Below are positions 34,847 to 42,480 of a stretch of 64,000 nucleotides of DNA, in pieces. Below the pieces are notes generated by a model that saw only the letters and a list, made by a program, of their open reading frames with translations, did no database searches and was not told where the DNA came from. How positions within the stretch are numbered: the first letter of the stretch is position 1; each line of letters opens with the position of its first letter. The position numbers and the translations under genes were made by a program. Origin of the DNA: Candidatus Thalassarchaeum sp. (lineage in GTDB: Archaea; Thermoplasmatota; Poseidoniia; Poseidoniales; Thalassarchaeaceae); assembly GCA_022449345.1 (NCBI GenBank), contig JAKURL010000008.1:17937-81936 (forward strand). The letters are read 5' to 3'.

Positions 34847-35800
34847 TCAAGGAGAACGTATGTTGTCGACGAATTTGTGATCTCCACTAGCCACATCAAT
34901 TACTTCTGATTGTACCGAATAACGGCCATCTGATAATTCCTCGACTCCGAAGGTTCTACCCGGACAGACGCCAGTTGCGATGAAGAGTGCATCTTCGCTT
35001 GCGCACAGTTCATCTCGAGCCCAAAGTCGTTCAATTTCTCCGTCAATCATCTTCTCCGCGCGTTCTCTATGTCCCTCGTTCTTGAACACTAATCTCCCCT
35101 CGAATGGAGCGCCTAGTCCCCTTAGCGCAGTGGCTGTGATTACTCCTTCCGGCGCTGCCCCGATTCCCATTAGCATATCAATTTCTGATTTTGGATCGGC
35201 TGCATTGAGTGCTGCGGAAACATCACCATCTCCAATCAAAACCACATTCACATTATGCTCATTTAATTCTGAGATTAATTTCTCGTGGCGCGGTCTATCC
35301 ATGACTACGATATTCAGTTCAGATTCCTTCTTTCCTAAGGCCGCAGCTGCAGCCTCGACATTGTATGAGGTCGAGGCGTCGAGGGAAATTACACCCTGTA
35401 ACTCAGGTGGACCAGCAATTTTGTTCATGTAACAATCTGGGGCATGAAGAAGAGTTCCTCTTGGAGCAGCGGAGAGAACTGCCATTGCATTTGGCAGGTC
35501 AAGCGCCACGTGATTGGTGCACTCAAGAGGGTCGACTGCGATATCGATTGAAGGCGCATCTGGATTGCCTTGCATGGAACCTAAAGATTCCCCAATCCAT
35601 AACATCGGAGCGTCGTCTCTCTCTCCTTCTCCAATTGCAACTCTGCCATCAAATGGCACCTCATCGAATACCGCTCGCATAGCTTCTACAGCCGCGCCAT
35701 CAGCTGCCTTGCGGTCTCCTTTTCCACGCCATGCAGCAGCTGCGATTGCAGCGGCTTCGGTGGCGGCGAGGAAATGACTCTCAAGATCGATGGTCGCCAT
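34847..35800 (-). CDS. glpX: class II fructose-1,6-bisphosphatase
   Basis: A 317-residue protein of GlpX length. The metal-binding loop is AIGEGERDDAPML (about 55-67). DPLECTN at 90-96 corresponds to the family's DPLEGTN, here with Cys94 for Gly. YMNKIAGP follows, and a GIGAAPEGV motif near 210 closes the active site. It removes the 1-phosphate from fructose-1,6-bisphosphate in gluconeogenesis. It directly precedes the class I aldolase on the same strand, with a 69-base gap. Both are bacterial-style enzymes. Confidence 0.92.
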   Translation of the reverse strand: MATIDLESHFLAATEAAAIAAAAWRGKGDRKAADGAAVEAMRAVFDEVPFDGRVAIGEGERDDAPMLWIGESLGSMQGNPDAPSIDIAVDPLECTNHVALDLPNAMAVLSAAPRGTLLHAPDCYMNKIAGPPELQGVISLDASTSYNVEAAAAALGKKESELNIVVMDRPRHEKLISELNEHNVNVVLIGDGDVSAALNAADPKSEIDMLMGIGAAPEGVITATALRGLGAPFEGRLVFKNEGHRERAEKMIDGEIERLWARDELCASEDALFIATGVCPGRTFGVEELSDGRYSVQSEVIDVASGDHKFVDNIRSP

Positions 35801-35825
35801 GAAGACCTCGAATAGCGTTCAGCAT

Positions 35826-36284
35826 TCAATCATGTGGGTCGCCCTTGCTCTTTCTGACAACCCGGACTCCATCGAGATGAGCGGTTGGATATTGACCTTT
35901 GGAGTCCTTTTCGACCGATTTTAGCATATCCCAAGCACAAAGCAGTCCAGCGTTTACCCCACACAAGGCCTCCATCTCAACTCCGGTTGACCAGTGCGTC
36001 CTAACGGAGACTGTGCATCGCAGAGCCTGTTCCTCTATCGTCCAATCTACCGTACAGCCTTCGATTGGAATAGGATGACAATGAGGAAGGGTTCGAGGAG
36101 TTTCCTTGACTGCTTGTATCGCTGCAACGGTTGATGCTTCCCTAACATCACCCTTTGGAGATCGACCATTTGCCACGATGTCTAGACTCTCTAATGACAG
36201 ATGAAGGAGGCCTGTTGCAACCGCCTCGCGCGCGACTATAGGTTTGGAACCGACATCGATGATGCCTGTGAATGAATCCTCCAT
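35826..36284 (-). CDS. moaC: cyclic pyranopterin monophosphate synthase MoaC
   Basis: A 152-residue protein with MoaC landmarks: KGDVREASTVAAIQAVK, LPHCHPIPI (pterin-binding His), GVEMEALCGVNAGLL, and K-S-K-G at the C-terminus. It completes the first step of molybdenum cofactor synthesis with MoaA. Another Mo-cofactor gene, moaE, lies 2 kb away on the same strand, separated by an inward ferredoxin-flavoprotein pair on the opposite strand. A hairpin lies five bases upstream of the ATG. Confidence 0.95.
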   Translation of the reverse strand: MEDSFTGIIDVGSKPIVAREAVATGLLHLSLESLDIVANGRSPKGDVREASTVAAIQAVKETPRTLPHCHPIPIEGCTVDWTIEEQALRCTVSVRTHWSTGVEMEALCGVNAGLLCAWDMLKSVEKDSKGQYPTAHLDGVRVVRKSKGDPHD

Positions 36285-36289
36285 GGGCT

Positions 36290-36310
36290 CGTCTCCGCTA
36301 TTGCGAGACG
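36290..36310. other. hairpin immediately upstream of moaC
   Basis: CGTCTC pairs with GAGACG, continued by GC/GC after a one-base bulge, closed by loop TATT. On the minus strand it ends five bases before the moaC ATG, so it would lie in the leader near the ribosome site. Confidence 0.5.
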
Positions 36311-36365
36311 AAGGTACTTATTCAGAAGTGCGGATAGGGCTAGAAGAATAAATTAAGACTAATTC

Positions 36366-36374
36366 ACTATATAT
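36366..36374 (+). promoter_or_regulatory. TATA-like promoter element for the ferredoxin operon
   Basis: ACTATATAT lies about 52 bases before the chosen ferredoxin ATG at 36426. Archaeal initiation would fall about 25 bases downstream, near 36395. That argues against the upstream TTG at 36375 as the start. Confidence 0.45.
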
Positions 36375-36425
36375 TTGAGTTCAAACAATCATTGTTCTGA
36401 AATACCCGATGGAGAACTGCAATCC

Positions 36426-36686
36426 ATGGCCAAGGCCTTCCGGGACAAGGCGACACCGGGTGTCGTACCGCAATTAGAGGCGGGTGTGGATCATGACAGG
36501 CCTACGAAAGAAGGGGTGAAACTTCGAGTCATAGACCACCTTTGTGTTGGCTGTTCCTACTGCTTGATGGCATGCAAGGATGATGCCTTGATCGTCGAAG
36601 GCCTATGTGAAGTCATCGAGAAAAATTGTACTGATTGCCTTCTATGCTTGTTGTGGTGTCCAACTGGAGCTCTGGTCTACTCCTGA
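36426..36686 (+). CDS. 2[4Fe-4S] ferredoxin
   Basis: About 86 residues from ATG 36426. Two complete cluster motifs are present: C-V-G-C-S-Y-C-L-M-A-C and C-T-D-C-L-L-C-L-L-W-C-P. It is a small electron carrier. The flavoprotein gene begins 14 bases after its stop, so the two probably work together. A plausible electron donor is the CysJ-type reductase elsewhere in the window. A TTG at 36375 would extend the N-terminus by 17 residues, but a TATA-like element ends there. Confidence 0.82.
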   Translation: MAKAFRDKATPGVVPQLEAGVDHDRPTKEGVKLRVIDHLCVGCSYCLMACKDDALIVEGLCEVIEKNCTDCLLCLLWCPTGALVYS

Positions 36687-36700
36687 GTGAGGACGTTGCT

Positions 36701-38035
36701 ATGGAGAGACCGAAGGCAATAGTGATCGGAGCCGGAGTTGGAGGGCTTGGATCGGCTGCAAAATTAGCCCAATCCGGCGAATTCGATGTGACGGTTTACG
36801 AACGTATGTCATTTGCTGGAGGGCGATTTACTCAGCACGACCATGATGGATTCCAAATTCCAACAGGGGCGGTGCACATGATTCCTCATGGTAAGAAGGG
36901 CCCATTTGCAAAACTCATGCTAGGTTCTCGTTCCAAGGGTGGTTTGGATCTGAAAAGGCATGGTGTAGATTTACTTCCCACAAGTCATTTTGCATGTAGG
37001 ATGAAGGATGGTAAATTTCAATCTGCAAATTCAGTCTATGGACTCCTTCCGTGGTTTTCGGCTAAAGATACTGTTAATCTCCCAGGTTTACTAGCAAAAG
37101 GAGCAAAGAAATCATGGGAAAATGAGACCGAGGATGGAAGAACTTGGCTTGAGAGAAGATTCTCTGATGAGTTCATTGATTTCCTCGATGCATTCTCCAA
37201 TTTCGCCATCAGTCTTCGCTTCGATCAAATGCCGGCTTCGACTGTTGTTCGGATGTTACAAAACTCATTCTGGTCCGATAGACCCCACATACCCAAAGGT
37301 GGATGCAAGGGTGTAATCGATGGATTACGCGCTGATTTGAGAGAAAATGGTGCGCGTGTAAAGTTGAGTCACGAAGTTACAGAAATTCTTCCCGGCACCG
37401 CCGAAGAGGAAACCAAGGAGCATCGATTCTGCGTCGGGATTAGGCGACGCGGACGAGATGAAGCAACTTGGGTGGGAACGGATGCGATAATTCACAATGG
37501 AGGACATCCGAATCTTCTGAAGGCTCTTTCAGACGATTTCGAAGTGGAAGAAGTTGTGCGAACTCAAATCGAAAATACTCAGGCTGTTGGAGGAATAGGA
37601 TTCTGCTTTGCTCTGGACGATGACATACCAGTAAGGAGTAGTGGAGTGACCATGTTGCCCAATCTCGAAAGGGTTGGTGGCTTTGTCATTCCAACCTTCT
37701 CTGACCCTAGTCTTGCACCCGAAGGAAAACATCTGATGATTACCCACCAATATGTTCCAGACGCCTCCGTTAAATCAGAAATCAGCAAAGGTCGTGAAGA
37801 CCTATACGAGGCAATTCCCTGGCTTGCAGACCATGGCGAGGAAATCTGTGTTCACACATATCATCGCAATTGGCCGTGTAACCGAGCGCCACAAGGGGCT
37901 GAATTGCCGATGGATATTGGCGTCGACGGAATCCGCTGTGTTGGAGATGGTGTCAAGGCTCACGGCTGGATGATGGTCGAAGGCATTGCATCTAACGTTC
38001 CAAACGTCGTGCAGCAGATCTCGCAGTCTATGTGA
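36701..38035 (+). CDS. FAD-dependent phytoene desaturase/amine-oxidase-like oxidoreductase
   Basis: A 444-residue flavoprotein starting at ATG 36701, preceded by GAGTGAGG; an upstream ATG at 36635 lies inside the ferredoxin gene. The N-terminus VIGAGVGGLGSAAKLAQ binds FAD and VYERMSFAGGRF is the following desaturase/oxidase motif. The C-terminus has R-C-V-G-D-G-V-K-A-H-G-W, the second FAD contact. The relatives are CrtI-type carotenoid desaturases and isomerases, and proteins of the NAD(P)/FAD-dependent superfamily. Pairing with a ferredoxin suggests electron exchange through it. The substrate is unknown. Confidence 0.83.
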   Translation: MERPKAIVIGAGVGGLGSAAKLAQSGEFDVTVYERMSFAGGRFTQHDHDGFQIPTGAVHMIPHGKKGPFAKLMLGSRSKGGLDLKRHGVDLLPTSHFACRMKDGKFQSANSVYGLLPWFSAKDTVNLPGLLAKGAKKSWENETEDGRTWLERRFSDEFIDFLDAFSNFAISLRFDQMPASTVVRMLQNSFWSDRPHIPKGGCKGVIDGLRADLRENGARVKLSHEVTEILPGTAEEETKEHRFCVGIRRRGRDEATWVGTDAIIHNGGHPNLLKALSDDFEVEEVVRTQIENTQAVGGIGFCFALDDDIPVRSSGVTMLPNLERVGGFVIPTFSDPSLAPEGKHLMITHQYVPDASVKSEISKGREDLYEAIPWLADHGEEICVHTYHRNWPCNRAPQGAELPMDIGVDGIRCVGDGVKAHGWMMVEGIASNVPNVVQQISQSM

Positions 38036-38037
38036 TT

Positions 38038-38460
38038 TCAGCCGAGGCCCGCCTTCCAAACCTCACCGTCGGCCCGTACCTCTTTCTTCCATAGTGGGGC
38101 TTGTGATTTCAGCTCAGAGATTAGCCACGAACAGGCTTCGAAGCCCTCAGCGCGGTGAGGGCTACCAACATGAATGCAAACTATTGGCTCCTCAGGCAGT
38201 ACAACTCCAGTTCTGTGAGCCATTACTACGGAGGAAACAGAGAATTTTTCGACGGCCTCGATTCCAAGTCCTTGCAATATCGAAGGCAACATCTCTTCCC
38301 AAGCATCGAATTCTAATTTCTCAACCTCGACTCCATCGTCCACACCCCTAGTCAGTCCAACAAAGGAAACCACGCTACCGCAACCCTCTGTGTCGATTAG
38401 ACTTCGAAGTGCTTCAGGGTCGAGGGTTTCCTCCTCGACTCGCACTACGACTCGGGCCAT
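38038..38460 (-). CDS. moaE: molybdopterin synthase catalytic subunit MoaE
   Basis: A 140-residue protein with MoaE hallmarks: GSVVSFVGLTR near residue 28, LEFDAWEEML, MAHRTGVV, and the catalytic region H-V-G-S-P-H-R-A-E-G-F-E-A-C with KKEV near 124. It inserts sulfur from MoaD into precursor Z to form molybdopterin. It converges with the flavoprotein gene, whose stop is two bases away. No MoaD is nearby in this window. Confidence 0.94.
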   Translation of the reverse strand: MARVVVRVEEETLDPEALRSLIDTEGCGSVVSFVGLTRGVDDGVEVEKLEFDAWEEMLPSILQGLGIEAVEKFSVSSVVMAHRTGVVLPEEPIVCIHVGSPHRAEGFEACSWLISELKSQAPLWKKEVRADGEVWKAGLG

Positions 38461-38540
38461 GGAGTCCCATCCCTACACAGCGCTTCAATGCCTCGCCCAA
38501 TCGAGGAACTATTCAAACACGGGTTTAGGGTGGGCTCGAT

Positions 38541-39764
38541 GTGTCTCGGCGCATCGACATCCTCGGAGCGGGTCTTTCCGGACTTTCCGCTGCTACTTTG
38601 CTCGCCAGTGAAGGATACGATGTACATGTACATGAAATTCGCAAGGATTCCGGCGCACGATTTGATGGAGATTTCCAAGGTATTGAGAATTGGACGAGTA
38701 ATGTCGATTTCTTTGTTGAGATGCGCGAATGGGGGCTCGACCCAGATGAATTCAAATCCGATCCATTCAGCATTATTGATCTAATTCACCCCGACGACGA
38801 AATCACCAATCCGGTAACCGATGGGATTGCTTTTCGCGTTGTCGAGAGAGGAACCGATGAGCATTGTATAGATCAAGGATTCAAGAGAATGGCTTTAGCA
38901 GCCGGCGCGCAAATCCATTACGAGACTCGCAAAGACCCGAGCGAGTGCGATATCATCGCTGCCGGACCTAAGGATTCTAGCGCTGTGGCTTTCGGAGAAA
39001 TTTTCCACACTGACCATCCGAATATCGTCGCATTCCAACTCAATGACAAGTTGGCTCCGGGTGCCTATTCATATCTCATTATCATCGATGGAGTTGGGTT
39101 GATTTGCACCTGTCTTTGGAGACAGCAAAAGAAGTCCAGTCGATACCTAAACGAAACCATCGCTTGGTACGAGCAAAACTACGAACTCAATCGAAGGCCG
39201 ATTAAGCGAGTAGGAGGTAAAGGGGACTTCTCCATACCAGATCGCTACATTCACGAAGGACGTTATTACGTTGGTGAAGCGGGAGGATTACAGGACTTCA
39301 TGTGGGGCTTCGGAATGCGCTATGCCATCACCAGTGGAGTATACGCTGCTAATTCGATAATGGGTGCAAATGATTACGAGAAACAGATTCGCAGTCGCTT
39401 GCTTCCATTGATTAGGGCCAGCGCCATAAATCGATTCCTGATGAATCGAATCGGCGACCGTGGATTCAAGATGGTGGCGAATTATTGGATGCGACACCAA
39501 GCTCGCAAAGGAGACGGTCTAGAATTCATGAAATGGGTCTATCAACCGGGGATTTTCCGAAGAGCCATCTGGCCGATTGTTAGATTTGGAATGCTTCGAA
39601 GAAAGAAGATTGCAGATGGCAGAACCGTATCGAGAATGCCGTTCAGAAAGGCACTCTCTCGAGACGTTTGGGAACCAACTTCTCAGGCGGAAGAAATCGG
39701 CAAACAATGGAAGGAAATTCAGCGAGGTGGTGGAGGTATATCCTTCACTGAAACCGATACCTGA
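38541..39764 (+). CDS. geranylgeranyl-reductase-family flavoprotein
   Basis: A 407-residue protein starting at GTG 38541 (RRIDILGAGLSGLSAATLLA, FAD-binding). The motif YYVGEAGGLQDFMWGFGMRYAITSG near residue 240-260 matches the second FAD site of geranylgeranyl reductases (GD-A-G...P-x-x-G-G-I). The family saturates isoprenoid chains of archaeal lipids, but this member is divergent and its substrate may differ. The C-terminal 100 residues are basic and helical and may associate with membranes. The following gene is a crotonase. Confidence 0.8.
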   Translation: MSRRIDILGAGLSGLSAATLLASEGYDVHVHEIRKDSGARFDGDFQGIENWTSNVDFFVEMREWGLDPDEFKSDPFSIIDLIHPDDEITNPVTDGIAFRVVERGTDEHCIDQGFKRMALAAGAQIHYETRKDPSECDIIAAGPKDSSAVAFGEIFHTDHPNIVAFQLNDKLAPGAYSYLIIIDGVGLICTCLWRQQKKSSRYLNETIAWYEQNYELNRRPIKRVGGKGDFSIPDRYIHEGRYYVGEAGGLQDFMWGFGMRYAITSGVYAANSIMGANDYEKQIRSRLLPLIRASAINRFLMNRIGDRGFKMVANYWMRHQARKGDGLEFMKWVYQPGIFRRAIWPIVRFGMLRRKKIADGRTVSRMPFRKALSRDVWEPTSQAEEIGKQWKEIQRGGGGISFTETDT

Positions 39765-39807
39765 ACGTGCAAATTTCTCATCACTAAACACCCGTTTGAT
39801 TCATATT

Positions 39808-39822
39808 CCGACCTACGGTCGG
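39808..39822. other. hairpin before an enoyl-CoA hydratase gene
   Basis: CCGACC and GGTCGG form six perfect pairs around a TAC loop. It ends six bases before the ATG at 39829. It uses the same three-base loop style as hairpins at 10123 and 25742. Confidence 0.45.
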
Positions 39823-39828
39823 CAGATT

Positions 39829-40686
39829 ATGACATCATGGCCTGACATGCAGTCAATGGCGCACAACCTTGTGAACTATGGAACGACGGATAACGGTATA
39901 GCCATCATCGAACTGTGCTCTGATTCTGCTGGAGAACCCCTAACTGAAGGTAAGACGCCGGTCAACACATACACTCACTCGATGATGAGAGACATAGACC
40001 AGGCAGTACTCAAGGCTCGGTTCGACGATGACGTGACTGTGATTCTACTCACTGGTTTTGGAGAGAAGTTCTTCTCAGCAGGAGCCAGTATCAGCATGCT
40101 CGATTCGGTCAGTCCCGGATTCAAGTACTTCTTCTGCCTACACGCCAACGAGACCCTGAGCAGACTGGAACAGACTCCCAAGCTCGTAATTGCCGCCCTG
40201 AACGGACATGCCGTTGGTGGTGGACTGGAGATTGCTATGTCGGCAGACATCCGCATCGGCCGCAAGGATTCTGGCCAGGTAGGCCTCCCAGAAGTCTCAC
40301 TGGGAGTCCTCGCAGGGACTGGTGGGACTGCTAGGCTGTCCCGTCTAGTCGGTAAGGCGAGGGCGATGGAAATCATGGTAACGGGACGAAAGTTCTCGTA
40401 CGAGGAGGCCAAGGAGATGGACCTAGTACATGACGTCTGGGCTGGCAGCCTTGAGGAGTTTCGCCAAGATATCCTCGACTACGCTGGCCAGTTCACTCTG
40501 CCTTATGCGGCAAGCAAGGCGATCGGAAACATCAAGCGAAGTGTCCAGAGTGGTATGGAGATCCCTCTCGAGTACCACCTAGCACTCGAGAGAGAGTTGC
40601 AATCTGACTTGTTCCAGAGCGATGATGCGAAGAAAGGTATTGCCGCATATGTGAACAGGGAAGTTCCAGAATTTGATGGAAATTGA
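39829..40686 (+). CDS. enoyl-CoA hydratase (crotonase family)
   Basis: About 285 residues from ATG 39829; in-frame ATGs at 39847 and 39856 are alternatives. The oxyanion region is FFSAGASISML. Both catalytic glutamates seem present: GGGLEIAMSAD and VGLPEVSLGVLAGTGG. It should hydrate enoyl-CoA to 3-hydroxyacyl-CoA. It heads a cluster with a PaaA/BoxB-like di-iron protein, an unknown protein and 3-hydroxyacyl-CoA dehydrogenase. From here to about 42476 the sequence is more GC-rich, with CTG, AGC and AAG favoured, unlike its neighbours. Confidence 0.88.
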   Translation: MTSWPDMQSMAHNLVNYGTTDNGIAIIELCSDSAGEPLTEGKTPVNTYTHSMMRDIDQAVLKARFDDDVTVILLTGFGEKFFSAGASISMLDSVSPGFKYFFCLHANETLSRLEQTPKLVIAALNGHAVGGGLEIAMSADIRIGRKDSGQVGLPEVSLGVLAGTGGTARLSRLVGKARAMEIMVTGRKFSYEEAKEMDLVHDVWAGSLEEFRQDILDYAGQFTLPYAASKAIGNIKRSVQSGMEIPLEYHLALERELQSDLFQSDDAKKGIAAYVNREVPEFDGN

Positions 40687-40690
40687 GATT

Positions 40691-40708
40691 CGCACTCTTT
40701 AGAGTGCG
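40691..40708. terminator. hairpin after the enoyl-CoA hydratase gene
   Basis: CGCACTC and GAGTGCG form seven perfect pairs around a TTTA loop, five bases after the stop. It is probably a transcript 3'-end structure. Confidence 0.5.
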
Positions 40709-40723
40709 GTTTCGGATACAGCG

Positions 40724-40733
40724 TTTGATATAC
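40724..40733 (+). promoter_or_regulatory. TATA-like element for the PaaA/BoxB-like gene
   Basis: TTTGATATAC is centred about 25 bases before the ATG at 40753. Transcription would begin at or next to the start codon, suggesting a leaderless mRNA. Confidence 0.45.
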
Positions 40734-40752
40734 CTGTTATATCTGCCCATGG

Positions 40753-41898
40753 ATGATGGCAGACGCAGAGATAGTGGGAGACTACACACAGAACTTTGAG
40801 GCGTGGATTGACGAGTTCAACGACTGGCAGACGAGAATCGGTTTCGACCCCTCTTGGTTAGGTGACTACCGCTTCGACATCAAGTTCGACTGGGACACCG
40901 CTGGAGACAGCATTGAGTTCGGTGATTTCGAAGGCAGACCAAAGTGGGAACGGAGGATGCAAATCCCACAGCAAACCATCAGGGATGCTATCATCAGTAT
41001 GATTAGCGTTCAGGGCGATACCGAGTTCGCTTCGGTTGAGCAGCAGAATCACCTTCTGGCATCTGCTCCAACAGAATACGACAAGAAATCGGCTCTTAGG
41101 ATAATGTGTGAGGAGCAGCGGCACGGCTGGCAGATGGCTTACCTCCTATGCACTTTCTTTGGTGAGCAAGGAGTTCGTGAAGCTGCTAAACTACTCGAGA
41201 GGAATGCTCAGGATGGAACTCGTATCCTAGGCTCATTCAACGAACCGATAGACCATTGGTTAGACTTCTTCATGTTTACTCACTTCATCGATCGTGATGG
41301 CAAGTACCAGTTGAAGATGCTGAGCACATCTTCGTTCAAACCTCTGGCGGCTTCGATGGGTCCAATGCTCAAGGAGGAGTCTTTTCATCTCGGTACAGGT
41401 GCCAACGGGCTACGCAGGATTGTCAAGCAGGGAGTCATTCCCTGCGCTTTGATTCAGAAGTACGTCAACAAGTGGGTGAGTACAGGACTCGATTTATTCG
41501 GAACTGATGATTCGTCCAGTGCTCAGTGGGCATATGTTTACGGCGTCAAGGGTAGATACGATGAGAGAGAAGCTGCTGAAGCAGCCGATAGAGAGCATCT
41601 AAACGAAGCCAGCAGGGAATTGTACTTCCAAGAACTCAGAGATGAGATGATTAGGATCAGCAAGGCCCGAAAGGAGGGTGAACCTGAGCTCTACATCCCG
41701 TCAGACAAGTTCAAGCGCGAAATTGGTAGGTACGCCGGTAAGCGTTATACTGTCCACGGAGAGGTGTTTGAGGGCGATGATAACGCTTGGGATGAGTACC
41801 TCTCAACGGTTCTGCCAACTGACGAGGACGAGGATAAACTAGTCAACGAGTACTTGAAGGGAGAATGGATTCAGTACCGAGAGTGGAAGGGCGACTGA
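40753..41898 (+). CDS. ferritin-like di-iron oxygenase subunit, PaaA/BoxB-like
   Basis: A 381-residue protein. Two ExxH-type sites suit a carboxylate-bridged di-iron centre: a first Glu in FASVEQQ with EEQRH near 117, and a second pair with KEESFH near 213. It resembles PaaA (phenylacetyl-CoA epoxidase) and BoxB (benzoyl-CoA epoxidase), between the two in length. It may oxygenate an aromatic or other acyl-CoA. The neighbours are enoyl-CoA hydratase, HCDH and an unknown protein. No PaaB, C, D, E or BoxA homologue is seen in the window, so partners and substrate remain open. ATG 40753 and 40756 are both possible. Confidence 0.75.
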   Translation: MMADAEIVGDYTQNFEAWIDEFNDWQTRIGFDPSWLGDYRFDIKFDWDTAGDSIEFGDFEGRPKWERRMQIPQQTIRDAIISMISVQGDTEFASVEQQNHLLASAPTEYDKKSALRIMCEEQRHGWQMAYLLCTFFGEQGVREAAKLLERNAQDGTRILGSFNEPIDHWLDFFMFTHFIDRDGKYQLKMLSTSSFKPLAASMGPMLKEESFHLGTGANGLRRIVKQGVIPCALIQKYVNKWVSTGLDLFGTDDSSSAQWAYVYGVKGRYDEREAAEAADREHLNEASRELYFQELRDEMIRISKARKEGEPELYIPSDKFKREIGRYAGKRYTVHGEVFEGDDNAWDEYLSTVLPTDEDEDKLVNEYLKGEWIQYREWKGD

Positions 41899-41915
41899 GT
41901 CTAGGGGGATTCTGC

Positions 41916-42476
41916 ATGCAGCATGTTGCTTTGACCTCATTCGACAAGGAGCGTTGCGCTCCGTTTTTTGAGAAGCTAACTGAATACTTCCATGAGCATC
42001 ATCACTCCGCTGAGCAAGATGCAGCGGGGTACGAGGAACTGCTATACCTCATCCGCCGACCATATACTCCTGAGATGCTGGATATGATTGACCTTTGGAT
42101 GGGTCTGCCCGAGCGCGATTGGCGCGACGAGACCCAAAGAGAAGTAATGCTGGCGCTATATGCCATCAGGTACCCAGACACATTGCTCATAGAGAGTTTT
42201 ACTGAGAAAGCCAAATCGGACATGCGACGACTTTCCGCCTACCTCCACTTCACCGGCCACACCTACGCCATCTGGGACGAGGACTCTCGCAGAGGATTGA
42301 GCAAGTTGGGAATCGAGATTCCCAGCACTGAATCTGCTGACCCATTCATTTACGGCGCCTATGTCTCAGCCATTGAGTTGCTAAAAGACGTGGCACCATT
42401 CACATGCTTCCTCGAGCATGATGTGCCGCGACAGCGACTTTTCCAAGCAGCCCTTGCTGCTTTTGGTAGGGAGTGA
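41916..42476 (+). CDS. unknown protein in the di-iron oxygenase cluster
   Basis: A 186-residue protein starting at ATG 41916, five bases after AGGGGGA. It is mostly helical, with motifs E-Y-F-H-E-H-H-H near residue 23 and W-M-G-L-P-E-R-D-W near 63. The many histidines and helices might suggest a second metal-binding helical bundle (a PaaC-like partner), but no clear ExxH pair is seen. It lies between the di-iron protein and HCDH (18 and 4 bases), in the same GC-rich block, so it probably serves the same pathway. Confidence 0.62.
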   Translation: MQHVALTSFDKERCAPFFEKLTEYFHEHHHSAEQDAAGYEELLYLIRRPYTPEMLDMIDLWMGLPERDWRDETQREVMLALYAIRYPDTLLIESFTEKAKSDMRRLSAYLHFTGHTYAIWDEDSRRGLSKLGIEIPSTESADPFIYGAYVSAIELLKDVAPFTCFLEHDVPRQRLFQAALAAFGRE

Positions 42477-42480
42477 TTCG

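Noticed and set aside
39577-39828. Upstream extension of the enoyl-CoA hydratase frame
   Set aside because: It overlaps the geranylgeranyl-reductase-like gene in another frame and lacks crotonase sequence.
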